Part shown: piece after piece, positions 44,845-53,896 of the stretch
Layout: the number at the start of each line of letters is the position of its first letter
Numbering within the stretch: position 1 is the first letter of the stretch
The notes under the pieces: generated by a model
The model's input: the letters and a program-made list of their open reading frames with translations, nothing else
The model's database searches: none
Told to the model about the DNA's origin: nothing
Made by a program: the position numbers and the translations under genes
NCBI RefSeq assembly: GCF_030689025.1
Contig: NZ_JAUYWA010000018.1
Location: forward strand, 1-64,000
Direction: 5' to 3'
Source of the DNA: Oceanobacter sp. 1_MG-2023
GTDB lineage: Bacteria; Pseudomonadota; Gammaproteobacteria; Pseudomonadales; Oceanobacteraceae
DNA length: 64,000 nt

Positions 44845-45660
44845 ATGAAACACCCTCTTTCCGTTGCCATTTTATTAATGGCCAGCTCCTGCTATTCCGT
44901 TGCCAGCGAAGCCGCCATGCGCAGCCAGGGCGACTGGTACGGCTATTGGGGCTGGAACAACGCCACCTACTCCGACAGCGATATCCATTTTGAGGGAGAC
45001 GACTACGACTTTACCCTGCATAACGTCTCCGCCAAGGATCATCAGACCCCGTTCAGCATTGCACAGGTTTTTCACAGCTACCTGAACCCCGGCCGCTTGA
45101 CGATTCCCCAATACAACTGGCGTTTCGGCTACTTTGTGCAGGATAACTGGTCAGTCTCGCTGGGCTGGGATCATATGAAGTACGTTATGGTCCAGGACCA
45201 GACCGTCACCATGACCGGAGTGAACGATCGCGACGGTTTCGAGAAAACCAACCCTGCCGCCGAAGAGGTTGTATTAAGCGGCGACTTCCTCACCTACGAA
45301 CACACCGATGGCTTTAACCAGATCTCACTGGAAACCGAGGCCTATTTACCGGTATGGCAGTACGGTACGGACAAGGACATTGCCCTGTTTGCCGGTGCGG
45401 GTGCGGGCATTATGTACCCGAAAAGTAACGTCAAACTGATGAGTGGCGCGCGTAACGATGAGTGGCATATTGCCGGTTACAGCACGCTGGTGAAAATAGG
45501 CGTGGAAGCCAACGTCTGGCGAGGATTGTTTGTGCGCTTTATTGGCAAGTACGGTTACGTCAATATGACCGATGTACTGACCACCCATAGCAGCAGCGAC
45601 AGGGCCCGTCAAAAAGTGTTCTACGATGAATATATTGGCGCCGTCGGGTATCGGTTCTGA
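44845..45660 (+). CDS. Outer-membrane beta-barrel protein
   Basis: Exported protein of 271 residues with a Sec signal peptide (about 1-20, ending SVASEA). The mature part has alternating amphipathic strands rich in Tyr, Trp and Gly (WYGYWGWNNATYSDSD, NWRFGYFVQDNWSVSLGWDH, ALFAGAGAGIMYP) and ends in the barrel-closing VGYRF with terminal Phe, the signature of outer-membrane insertion. The family is not identified; OmpW/OmpA-like small barrels are similar in size. RBS AAGGTAG fixes the start at 44845. Confidence 0.8.
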   Translation: MKHPLSVAILLMASSCYSVASEAAMRSQGDWYGYWGWNNATYSDSDIHFEGDDYDFTLHNVSAKDHQTPFSIAQVFHSYLNPGRLTIPQYNWRFGYFVQDNWSVSLGWDHMKYVMVQDQTVTMTGVNDRDGFEKTNPAAEEVVLSGDFLTYEHTDGFNQISLETEAYLPVWQYGTDKDIALFAGAGAGIMYPKSNVKLMSGARNDEWHIAGYSTLVKIGVEANVWRGLFVRFIGKYGYVNMTDVLTTHSSSDRARQKVFYDEYIGAVGYRF

Positions 45661-45674
45661 GTCCTCTATTGTAT

Positions 45675-45940
45675 GGGGGGCATCTATTTAATCCGGTGCT
45701 CACTCTGGGCTACCGGATGGTTTCGAATCACGAAGCCGACTTGCAGGCCTGACGAGTCAAGTCAAACGTCGGCGACACCGAGTCGAGATCATCCGGCAGC
45801 CCCCGAAGGGCGCGGGTTGCCGCCGTCCAGTGCGGTGTTGACGAATTTGAAAAGGACTCGTCATTTCGCTGCATTCGTCGCCTTGCCCTGAACAACGGCA
45901 ACACTCGCGCAGAGCCGTGCAGGATTAAATGGATGTCCCC
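45675..45940. repeat. MITE-like palindromic element, copy 2 (266 bp)
   Basis: The terminal inverted repeats are GGGGGGCATCTATTTAATCC (left) and GGATTAAATGGATGTCCCC (right). It matches copy 1 at 15408-15589 in reverse orientation, and carries an extra internal block of about 84 bases (near 45808-45894) missing from copy 1. Arms around CCGGATG and CATCCGG pair internally, so it can fold into a long hairpin. It has no coding sequence. The flanks both carry TAT, a possible target duplication. Confidence 0.85.
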
Positions 45941-46092
45941 TATGGATGATCGAGGGTGTTCGCGTTAAAGGTGTCACACAGGGCTGAGGGAAAGATCATA
46001 ACCAGGAGAAAAAAGCGTCGTTTCCTGGTTATCAGAGATCTGCTTGCTTCTTGCTTATAGTGGCAATTAACCACTTATCCCGATGCCCGAAA

Positions 46093-46233
46093 TTATTGAA
46101 TTACTATCGTATTCAGTAATTGCCAAGCGAAACCTCCGAGCGGCAGCAACAATGCAATGACGGCAAAACCGACACGCAGTATCTGCCGGTATGGTGATGC
46201 CGCCTTGCTTTTGGCCTCACCCCTCTCATCCAT
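46093..46233 (-). CDS. Possible small single-TM protein
   Basis: A 46-residue frame, MDERGEAKSKAASPYRQ followed by one hydrophobic helix (LRVGFAVIALLLPLGGFAW). The only support is the well-formed basic-then-TM layout. No good RBS is visible, and it lies in a disturbed region next to IS remnants. It may be a decayed fragment rather than a gene. Confidence 0.3.
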   Translation of the reverse strand: MDERGEAKSKAASPYRQILRVGFAVIALLLPLGGFAWQLLNTIVIQ

Positions 46234-46384
46234 ATCGTATTGCCACCTTCGAGCCCCAGAAGAAACGCCTTCAGACCGACACGTCGATAAGACAAACAGA
46301 ACACCATAATGGTCAGCCAACCTAGAGAGCATTCTCAATTAACTTTCTCGGCGTTTTTGCGTAACGTCTATCTATTTGCCCAAG

Positions 46385-46779
46385 ATGAATAGAAACTTAC
46401 TTCGAGATAGCCAATAGGAACGCATCGAGCATCGGCTTCCTGGAAAAAACACGGATTGCGGTGTCACCGCAAAGAATAATCGCCAATTTGTCGAAGCCGT
46501 ACTCTGGATTGCCCGAACCGGGTCTCCCTGGCGGGATTTGCCACCGGAGTTTGGTCACTGGCACCGGGTGTATGTTCGTTACAGTCGCTGGTCACACAAA
46601 GGGGGTTGGAAAGCGGTCTTTGAAGCGCTGAGTGATCAGCCGGATCTGGAGTATTTGATGGTGGACGGCAGTATTGTCCGGGTCCATCAACACGGTGCCT
46701 CAAAAAAACGATCGTGATCAGGAAGCCCAGGGGAAATCACGCAGCGGCTTAAGCATCAAAATTTACCTGGCCGAGGACG
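46385..46779 (+). pseudogene. Decayed IS5-family transposase fragment (plus strand)
   Basis: The frame reads with recognisable IS5-type sequence: ERIEHRLPGK, then NRQFVEAVLWIARTGSPWRD, DLPPEFGHWHRVYVRYSRW and YLMVDGSIVRVHQHGA. An in-frame TAG at 46415 stands where a Trp is usual. A run of seven A at about 46702 shifts the frame before DQEAQGKSRSGLSIK, and the sequence ends abruptly at about 46779. Only the N-terminal half is left, so it is inactive. Confidence 0.85.
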
Positions 46780-46789
46780 ACTTTTGTTG

Positions 46790-46932
46790 AATGGAATGAG
46801 AGTGGCATGTGGATTTTGCTGAGAGCAGGCCGAAAGTCTGTCCAGTCGACGAGTTCATTGATTTTGGCCAGGGTAGTTGTGTTGATCGAATTTGTCGTTC
46901 ATATCGTCAAAATCAAAGAAGCCGGGCTGCAT
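46790..46932 (-). pseudogene. Second decayed IS5-type transposase N-terminus (minus strand)
   Basis: On the minus strand an ATG at 46932 gives MQPGFFDFDDMNDKFDQHNY, a typical start of a different IS5 subgroup (IS1106-like). A one-base shift then leads to LAKINELVDWTDFRPALSK before the homology ends at the junction with the plus-strand IS remnant. It is a short, frameshifted and truncated piece. The 120 bases to the next gene contain GATTAAATAGATG, like the MITE end. Confidence 0.7.
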
Positions 46933-47052
46933 GTTGTGTATCCACGGTTGTTCTGAGCGATATGCCCGAGTGTATCATCAAGTGCTGATTAAATAGATGA
47001 GCCATGTAACACCACGCTCGATCTTTTCTGAGGAGTAGATGCTCAATATCCA

Positions 47053-48105
47053 TCAAGTCCTTATATTTAGAATTTTTTCATATTCGGCAACTTTTTTCTT
47101 GATTACAGGGCCATTTGGACGTAATTCAAGGGCACGCTTCATAATAAAATATGCCATATTCAGGTTTGTTTTTTCAATCTTTAATGCATCATCACGTAAC
47201 AGATCTACGTAATTCTTCTGTCTTGGCTGTTTTGGTACATCGCCACTGATATTCAAAAAATCTTTTTTATATCGTTCAACAATCAATCTTCTTCTTTTTG
47301 TCAGATGTTTATTTTGTACACCTAGCATCCATTCGTAATATCCATAATAATACCGTCTTTTACGAATTTTCTTGTAGAAATCCAACTCGTCGAATGATTC
47401 ATGTATTATAGATTCAACCAGAGTATCAAGCAGCCTGAATACCAAGAGATGTTTTGGTATTCCATGCCCTACACCAGGAAAATGAATATGCTTAAGCGTC
47501 TTATAGCGCTTTGCATGTCGATTATCCAAATCAAATAAAGGATCATAAACGATCATACCTTTACAATTCAAATTGGCGCCATCATTATAACGCTGTTCCC
47601 AATTCAAACCGTTAGCAGCACTTGCAAACCTTGTTTCCCAAGGAACAAGAGATGAAGTATTCAATGAGCTAATAGGATTCATCAGGAGTACATTATCTAA
47701 TTCCAGCAAGTTGGCAAAAGCACTCACTGCATAGCCTCCCATAGAACCACCATAGCCAATTTTCCGTCGAAATTTCTTCAACTGCAAAGCAAAACTCTCA
47801 AGAAAATCAATAAACAAATCATTTCTGTACCAGGTAGTCTCTCCCATGCAAGAAAAAGATATTACATTTAAATTTTTCTTGCAGAGATACTCATATCCCC
47901 ATGGAGAATACGAGGTTTCATGTATATGATTTGGATTAGTAACCTCTCCCGCATTCGAAAAGCTTATTACCAATGGGGCTTCAGTGTTCAAAATTGAATA
48001 TTTTAAATAAACACCCCCAACAACCCCGCAACCTTTACAAGGTTTAGAACTGGAATGGTCCAATTCTAAAATGTTGTCACCATATAATAATTCGAACAAA
48101 GGCAA
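47053..48105 (-). CDS. Alpha/beta-hydrolase-like protein with a TPR-like C-terminal tail
   Basis: Protein of 350 residues in an AT-rich island. A nucleophile elbow GYGGSMGGYAV (Ser about 119) and a late His in FPGVGHGIPKH suggest an alpha/beta-hydrolase fold. The last 46 residues (from DDALKIEKTN) form a helical tail that aligns without gaps to the tail of the neighbouring sulfotransferase, 16 of 43 identical, including RPxG and a final KxxEY-type helix. The start is a TTG at 48105 with GGGG before it; no ATG fits. The substrate is unknown; a role in processing a cell-surface glycan with its partner is inferred. Confidence 0.75.
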   Translation of the reverse strand: MPLFELLYGDNILELDHSSSKPCKGCGVVGGVYLKYSILNTEAPLVISFSNAGEVTNPNHIHETSYSPWGYEYLCKKNLNVISFSCMGETTWYRNDLFIDFLESFALQLKKFRRKIGYGGSMGGYAVSAFANLLELDNVLLMNPISSLNTSSLVPWETRFASAANGLNWEQRYNDGANLNCKGMIVYDPLFDLDNRHAKRYKTLKHIHFPGVGHGIPKHLLVFRLLDTLVESIIHESFDELDFYKKIRKRRYYYGYYEWMLGVQNKHLTKRRRLIVERYKKDFLNISGDVPKQPRQKNYVDLLRDDALKIEKTNLNMAYFIMKRALELRPNGPVIKKKVAEYEKILNIRT

Positions 48106-48120
48106 TACCCCAGAAATAAC

Positions 48121-49236
48121 TTACTTCAACAATGACTTATAATATTCAATCTTTTCTCTTATAAACCCACCATGCGGCCTGAATCTATTGGCGATAAGCA
48201 TCAAAGAATTTGCTTTCTTCAGGTCAACCTTCTCCAAAAGCAAAGCCGAGTCTCGCACAATATCAATCTCTTTTTCTGTAAGATAATCTGCTTTATAGGA
48301 TAAAGTTGAGATAATACCCAATATAGAATTGAATTCTTCTTCTGTGAACTTATAATTGCTTTCATCAGGGTAGTCTTCAAAACTACCATCAAAACTTTGT
48401 TCAAGACCAAACCAATCAAATAAAGTATGATTTTTATTCTCAAAAACGGAATAAAATTCTTGTGCTTCCTTCTTTGATGGCATCACTTTACAGCTATCAC
48501 GGTTAATTTTTGACCTGACTTTGTCAACGATCACGGATGGATAATCCAAATTTATGAGAAGATGTGAACACAGGCTATATAATCTACTAACCCCCTCGTT
48601 CACCCGGATGGATTCCAAAGAATAAGGGAGGTTTATTATTCTTGGGAAATCTGAACAAATATCACCATCAATCAAGTTATTTTTTTCGAACAATCGAAGT
48701 GAAACCGATTCTTTTCCAAAAATATTGCACCATATTTTTATTTTGCTTTCAAAATCCAAATATTTTTTCAAATCGTCCGTTAATTCAGGTAATGCTGAAG
48801 CAGAATGTCCGCATAAACAGCTAGACAACATAAGTTTCGGAACACTACATTTTGCGGCCTGTTGCTTAAACGATAACGCAAGTTTATCCTGGCGTCTCAA
48901 ATAAACAATAATAACCACCTTATCAAAGTAACATAAAATAGTTTCTTTTAATTTGGACATTTCCTCTTCATCATTCAAAAGAGAAAAATGTTCTCCAGAA
49001 ACGATAACGTTATCTTGGGTCGATTTACCCAAGAAACCATCAAAATCTGAAGACACTTCATACTCCATTGACTCACTACCTTTTATCTTAATAAAAGATG
49101 ATGAATTACCCAGTTTATCAAGTGACAAAAATTCCCAACCGACATCCAACAAATTTGATCTATTATTATATAGAGCTAATTGTAATGACGAAGACCCCGT
49201 CTTATGAAACCCTATATGCAAATACAATGTTCTCAT
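48121..49236 (-). CDS. Sulfotransferase-like protein with a TPR-like C-terminal tail
   Basis: Protein of 371 residues. The N-terminus LYLHIGFHKTGSSSLQ is the PAPS 5'-phosphate loop of sulfotransferases, and VIIVYLRRQDKLALSFKQQ the 3'-phosphate region with conserved Arg. The C-terminal 43 residues (DSALLLEKVD onward) match the tail of the next gene. The start is the ATG at 49236; an upstream TTG has no better RBS. It lies 15 bases upstream of the hydrolase-like gene, so the two form an operon. The low-GC sequence differs sharply from the flanks, indicating transfer. It probably sulfates a polysaccharide; the acceptor is unknown. Confidence 0.8.
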   Translation of the reverse strand: MRTLYLHIGFHKTGSSSLQLALYNNRSNLLDVGWEFLSLDKLGNSSSFIKIKGSESMEYEVSSDFDGFLGKSTQDNVIVSGEHFSLLNDEEEMSKLKETILCYFDKVVIIVYLRRQDKLALSFKQQAAKCSVPKLMLSSCLCGHSASALPELTDDLKKYLDFESKIKIWCNIFGKESVSLRLFEKNNLIDGDICSDFPRIINLPYSLESIRVNEGVSRLYSLCSHLLINLDYPSVIVDKVRSKINRDSCKVMPSKKEAQEFYSVFENKNHTLFDWFGLEQSFDGSFEDYPDESNYKFTEEEFNSILGIISTLSYKADYLTEKEIDIVRDSALLLEKVDLKKANSLMLIANRFRPHGGFIREKIEYYKSLLK

Positions 49237-49692
49237 ATTTATTCTCAAAAAAATATCTAGTATTTATTTTATCACTAATTATTGCACCTAGGAACCCTTC
49301 AGAAAGAGTACCTCATCATGGTAAACCAAGTCAGAGTTCTCTTTCGTATTAAGATATATTTAATGACGGATTGGACAGATTTGCTCTGACGCCAGAGCTC
49401 GACAAGACCGTTTTGGTTCATGAGTGGCACTGGCCACAATCGATTGGCACTGCCTGTCGACAGCTTGCAAGAGTTTTCCTAGAGAACGTGCACCTGATTC
49501 CACGGCAAAAGAGCCATAAAAGTTGCCTGTTAGCCTCAACGACGACAGATATGGACTTTGATCTTATGCTGATAACAGGATGTTATGCGTCGCTACACTA
49601 GTCCAACCTACCATATCACTTTGGTCATCAGCTAGGTTGAAAAAGCCTGGGAGACTACGTTCACGCCACCAAAACAACAGGCCAACGGTTTA
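49237..49692. other. Island right border, noncoding
   Basis: About 456 bases between the sulfotransferase start and the rlmB end. The left part is AT-rich and must hold the island promoter. The right part (49380-49690) returns to higher GC and has no gene that I can support; a short plus-strand frame at about 49371-49601 is unrecognised and probably spurious. Confidence 0.4.
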
Positions 49693-50430
49693 TCACGACA
49701 GCCGCTGCCGCACCGCTTCAAACAAACAAATACCGGTCGCTACCGAGACATTTACCGAGCTGACTTCCCCCGCCATCGGGATATTGATCAAATGATCGCA
49801 GTGTTCGCGGGTCAGGCGGCGCATGCCAGCACCTTCAGCCCCCATCACCAGTGCCAGCGGACCTGTGAGGTCTTGCTGATACACCGCGGTGGTGGCTTCT
49901 CCTGCGGTACCCACCAGCCAGATACCGCGTTCTTGCAGTTCGGTCATGGTACGGGCCAGGTTGGTCACCTGTACATAAGGCACGACTTCCGCAGCACCAC
50001 AGGCCACCTTGGCAACAGTGGCATTCAGCGGCGCTGATTTGTCTTTTGGGGCAATCACCAGGTGCACACCGGCAGCATCGGCGGTGCGCAAGCAGGCACC
50101 CAGATTGTGCGGGTCGGTAACGCCATCCAGAATCAGGATAAAGGCCGGGCCTTCGATGCGATCGAGTACATCTGGCAGATTACGCTCGCTCACTCCCTGT
50201 AGCGGCTTGCGGAACGCAATGACACCTTGATGGTTACCATCGGCTTTCTGGTTCAACAACCCTTTGTCGGCTTCACGAATATCCAGGCCAAGTCGCTGGG
50301 CTTCGTCCAATACCTTTTGCATGCGTTGATCAACGCGGCCTTTTTGTACCCAGACTTCTGTCACCTGATCCGGGCTGCGTTGTAGCAGAGTGGTGACGGC
50401 GTGCAGGCCGTATACAGCATCAAGCTTCAT
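49693..50430 (-). CDS. rlmB: 23S rRNA (guanosine-2'-O-)-methyltransferase RlmB
   Basis: SPOUT-class RNA methyltransferase of 245 residues. It methylates G2251 in 23S rRNA in E. coli. An N-terminal L30e-like RNA-binding part ([14 protein letters not shown]) precedes the knot, with the motifs [20 protein letters not shown] (about 100-119), [13 protein letters not shown] and [20 protein letters not shown] (about 214-233). It follows rnr by 62 bases, the usual rnr-rlmB operon. Confidence 0.95.
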   Translation of the reverse strand: MKLDAVYGLHAVTTLLQRSPDQVTEVWVQKGRVDQRMQKVLDEAQRLGLDIREADKGLLNQKADGNHQGVIAFRKPLQGVSERNLPDVLDRIEGPAFILILDGVTDPHNLGACLRTADAAGVHLVIAPKDKSAPLNATVAKVACGAAEVVPYVQVTNLARTMTELQERGIWLVGTAGEATTAVYQQDLTGPLALVMGAEGAGMRRLTREHCDHLINIPMAGEVSSVNVSVATGICLFEAVRQRLS

Positions 50431-50492
50431 TCATTTGTCTCGTTGGAGGGCCACTCGCGAGCGAATGGCAAACAGCCCTCAGTGTATGCTAG

Positions 50493-53177
50493 TCAGGGTT
50501 TGGTGGTACTTTTGGCCTTTGAGCCAGCTTTGGGAGCGGCCTTGGGTCCAGGAGCGGCTTTACGCTTCGGCTTTTTGGCTTTTGGTTTGGCTTTGGTAGC
50601 CGCCGCCGCAACACCACTGGCGGATGCTTTTTTGGCGTTCAGTTTCTGGCGCTTGCTGGGCGATTTTTTGCGGCTTTTCTTTTTACCACCAGCCGCGTCT
50701 TTCTCGGCCACACTGCCCCCTTTATTGACAGCAGCGCCGGCCACCATGGCGGGAGCGGTTGCCGCCGCGGACTTGTTGGCCGCCGGTTTTTTACGGCGAC
50801 GACGGCCAGAAGGCTTGAGCGTTTCATCCTTGCTGCCAGTCGTTGTTGCTCCAGAGGCGGTGCTTTTGGCCCGCCGACGAGGCAAACGTGGCGCTTCCGG
50901 CGCCGCTTGCCCGGCTTTACCTGGCGCGGTAGCCAGATCGAAGTCGACCTTGCGTTCGTCCAGATTAACACCCGACACCTGCACCCAGAGGCTGTCTCCC
51001 AGGCGGAAGGTGCGGCGAGTGCGTTCGCCAACCAGCCGGTGTTTGGTGGCATCAAACTGGTAGAAGTCATTCGCCAGCGAGGAGATATGCACCAGCCCTT
51101 CGACATAGACGTTTTTCAGTTCAACAAACAAACCAAAGCCGGTCACGGCCGTGATAACGCCTTCGAACACGTCACCAACCCGATCCTGAATGTACTCACA
51201 TTTAAGGAAGTCGTTCACGTCCCGAGTGGCGTCATCGGCACGACGCTCGGTCATGGAGCAGTGTTCACCCAGCTGGATGACTTGCGCCGTATCGTAGGGA
51301 TAGATTTCGGCCTTGGCCAGCGGCTTGGCACCTTCGGCACGGATGACGTTACGGCATTCCTGTTCGCTGCGAATCACGCTGCGAATAGCACGATGCACCA
51401 GCAAATCCGGATAGCGACGAATCGGCGAGGTAAAGTGAGTGTAGGCCTTGTACGCCAGACCAAAGTGGCCTTCGTTTTCCGGGTGATAAACCGCCTGACT
51501 GAGCGAGCGCAGTAACACGGTCTGAATCAGATGGGAGTCCGGGCGATCCTGAATACTGCTGAGTAATTCCTGATAGTTTTTCGGAGTCGGCTTGCCTTTA
51601 CCGGTATTGATTGCCAGCCCCAGCTCACCAAGAAACGAGCGCAGGTTTTCCAGCTTGTCTTCATTCGGGCCTGGATGGACGCGGTAAACACAGGGCACCT
51701 GATATTTTTCCAGGAAGCTGGCTGCGCACACGTTGGCGGCCAGCATGCACTCTTCAATCAGCATATGGGCATCGTTCCGACTGATCGGCACGATTTCCTG
51801 AATCTTGCGCTCGGCATCAAACACAATGCGGGTTTCGACCGAGTCGAAGTCCATTGCACCCCGCTCTTCACGCTTGCTGCGCAACAGCTGGAACAGGCTG
51901 TACAGGTTTTCGATGTGAGGCACGACCGCCGGGTAATGATCACGCCAGATCTGGCCTTCTTCACTGCGCGGTTGCTGCAGCATCGACCAGACCTTGTTGT
52001 AGGTCAGGCGGGCATGGGAGTGGATCAGCCCTTCCATAAACTTGTAACCGGAGATGTTCCCGGCTTTGGAGATGGTCATTTCGCACACCAGCACCAAACG
52101 GTCCACTGCCGGATTCAGGGAACACAGCCCGTTGGACAGCTTTTCTGGCAGCATCGGCACCACAAACCCGGGAAAATACACCGAGTTGCCTCGGGTATGG
52201 CCTTCAATATCCAGTGCCGAACCCGGTTTGACGTAGTGGGATACGTCGGCGATAGCAACGTACAAACGCCAGCCACCGGTGTTCTTGTTACGTTCGCAGT
52301 ACACCGCATCGTCGAAATCGCGGGCATCTTCACCGTCGATAGTGACAAACGGCAGGTGACGCAAATCAATCCGGTTGGCCTTGTCTTCCTCACGTACTTC
52401 GTCAGACAGCTTTTTGGCTTCGACAGTCACCGCCGCTGGCCATTCGTGGGGAATATCGTGGCTGCGAATAGCCACTTCGATTTCCATGCCCGGAGCCAGG
52501 TGCTCGCCCAGCACTTCAACTACCTTGCCAACCGGCAAGCCACCCTGTTTTGGCTGGGCAACGATTTCGACCATTACAAACTGGCCGTGCTCGGCACCGT
52601 TACGTCCATCAGCAAGAATCAGCACTTCAGTGCTGACACGCTTGTTGTCGGGCTGCACCACGCCAACACCGGCCTGGTCGAAATAACGGCCGACGACGTG
52701 CTGGGTGTTACGTTCGAGTACCTGCACGATCTTGCCTTCCGGACGCCCGCGGCGATCCAGGCCAAGAATCTGCACGGCGACCTTGTCACCATGAAAGACT
52801 TTGCGCATTTGCCGGTTCGACAGATAAATATCGTCGGCATCGCTGCGCAAGACGAAACCAAAACCGTCCTTGTGCCCCATGACGACACCGGTCACCAGGT
52901 CGGCTTTTTCCATGGGGAAAAACTGGTTGCGCCGGTTGCTCATCAGCTGGCCGTCCCGCGACATGGCGATCAGTCGGCGGCGCAGGGCTTCAACCCGCTC
53001 GGGATCTGATTCTGTCAGCGCTTCACACACATCTTCATGAGTCATTGGACGGCCGGATTGCTCCAGCAGCGTCAACAATGCTTCCCGGCTGGGTACCGGA
53101 TTGTCGTATTTCTTTGCCTCCAACGCGGCGTTGGGGTCGTGAATGGGGGAGTTTTTTGGGGTGGGAGAATCCGTCAA
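50493..53177 (-). CDS. rnr: Ribonuclease R
   Basis: RNB-family 3'-to-5' exoribonuclease of about 894 residues. It has an N-terminal helix-turn-helix and cold-shock domains, then the RNB catalytic core with ITIDGEDARDFDDAVY-type sequence (here VTIDGEDARDFDDAVYC), an S1 domain near GLFVELKNVYVEGLVHISSL, and a long Lys/Ala-rich basic tail longer than in E. coli. I prefer a TTG start at 53177 because AGGAG lies about nine bases upstream; a GTG at 53219 has no RBS. Confidence 0.93.
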   Translation of the reverse strand: MTDSPTPKNSPIHDPNAALEAKKYDNPVPSREALLTLLEQSGRPMTHEDVCEALTESDPERVEALRRRLIAMSRDGQLMSNRRNQFFPMEKADLVTGVVMGHKDGFGFVLRSDADDIYLSNRQMRKVFHGDKVAVQILGLDRRGRPEGKIVQVLERNTQHVVGRYFDQAGVGVVQPDNKRVSTEVLILADGRNGAEHGQFVMVEIVAQPKQGGLPVGKVVEVLGEHLAPGMEIEVAIRSHDIPHEWPAAVTVEAKKLSDEVREEDKANRIDLRHLPFVTIDGEDARDFDDAVYCERNKNTGGWRLYVAIADVSHYVKPGSALDIEGHTRGNSVYFPGFVVPMLPEKLSNGLCSLNPAVDRLVLVCEMTISKAGNISGYKFMEGLIHSHARLTYNKVWSMLQQPRSEEGQIWRDHYPAVVPHIENLYSLFQLLRSKREERGAMDFDSVETRIVFDAERKIQEIVPISRNDAHMLIEECMLAANVCAASFLEKYQVPCVYRVHPGPNEDKLENLRSFLGELGLAINTGKGKPTPKNYQELLSSIQDRPDSHLIQTVLLRSLSQAVYHPENEGHFGLAYKAYTHFTSPIRRYPDLLVHRAIRSVIRSEQECRNVIRAEGAKPLAKAEIYPYDTAQVIQLGEHCSMTERRADDATRDVNDFLKCEYIQDRVGDVFEGVITAVTGFGLFVELKNVYVEGLVHISSLANDFYQFDATKHRLVGERTRRTFRLGDSLWVQVSGVNLDERKVDFDLATAPGKAGQAAPEAPRLPRRRAKSTASGATTTGSKDETLKPSGRRRRKKPAANKSAAATAPAMVAGAAVNKGGSVAEKDAAGGKKKSRKKSPSKRQKLNAKKASASGVAAAATKAKPKAKKPKRKAAPGPKAAPKAGSKAKSTTKP

Positions 53178-53299
53178 TGTACGGCTCCTGTTTTTATGAG
53201 GGATGTGTTTGGGCGCCACAGGCGGCTGGTCGAGACCGGTTTTATGTTATTCATGCCAGACAGTATACCCAAAGGCAGCTGATGCTGCTCAATCTGCTG

Positions 53300-53671
53300 T
53301 CATAGTCCGCGAATATTAATCAACATGGACTCCCGACCCACACCGGCAGCGGCCAATTGATCAAGGTAATCTTGCCAGAGCGTTGCCTGATTCATACACA
53401 AATGGTGCAAATAAGACCAGTCGTACAGCCCGGAATCATGACCATCGTCAAACACCAGTTTCAGGGCGTAGTTGCCAGCGGGTTCAACCCGCAGCAGGCC
53501 GACGTCTTTTTTACCCGATTGCAGCACGCCGTTGCCGCTACCGTGACCGCGTACTTCGGCTGAAGGTGATAACACCCGCAGGAATTCGAAACTGAGTTCA
53601 TGGCTTTGTTCGCCGTAGCGTAATACCAGGCAACGGCTGCTTTTTTTAACGGTGATGCCATCTGGCTTCAT
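53300..53671 (-). CDS. DUF971 domain protein (GBBH-like N-terminal domain)
   Basis: Protein of 123 residues resembling the N-terminal domain of gamma-butyrobetaine hydroxylase (DUF971). Hallmarks are LVLRYGEQSHELSFEFLRVLSPSAEV, VEPAGNYALKLVFDDGHDSGLYDWSYL. Stand-alone members occur widely; several are linked to Fe-S or hydroxylase pathways, but the function is unsettled. It lies between rnr and hslU on the same strand. RBS GGGAGA precedes the ATG. Conserved gammaproteobacterial genomes often keep it next to hslVU. Confidence 0.9.
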   Translation of the reverse strand: MKPDGITVKKSSRCLVLRYGEQSHELSFEFLRVLSPSAEVRGHGSGNGVLQSGKKDVGLLRVEPAGNYALKLVFDDGHDSGLYDWSYLHHLCMNQATLWQDYLDQLAAAGVGRESMLINIRGL

Positions 53672-53850
53672 GGGGTATCTCCCGAACTGAGGGATGGAAC
53701 ACGTGGCAAATGTTGCCAGATTAGCGTGTGTTGGTCGTTGCGGCTAACGGTTTGGGTTGTCGGATTACGGTAATCAGTATGGATAGACGCCGGTCTCTCG
53801 GCGACTCGATTAAACATTCATATCCAAATACCCAACCAAATATTGAACGC

Positions 53851-53875
53851 GGTTGCTCTTATAGCGAGAGCAACC
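53851..53875 (-). terminator. Hairpin after hslU
   Basis: The 9-bp stem GGTTGCTCT / AGAGCAACC with a 7-base loop lies 22 bases past the hslU stop. The minus-strand tail is only mildly T-rich. Confidence 0.6.
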
Positions 53876-53896
53876 AGCGTCAACCAGGCCTTTGGC

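Noticed and set aside
49371-49601. Plus-strand open frame at the island border
   Set aside because: TTG start, no RBS, no recognisable sequence; likely remnant DNA.
51675-53009. Plus-strand open frame of 444 codons
   Set aside because: Antisense to rnr; long shadow frames are expected opposite such a GC-biased gene.
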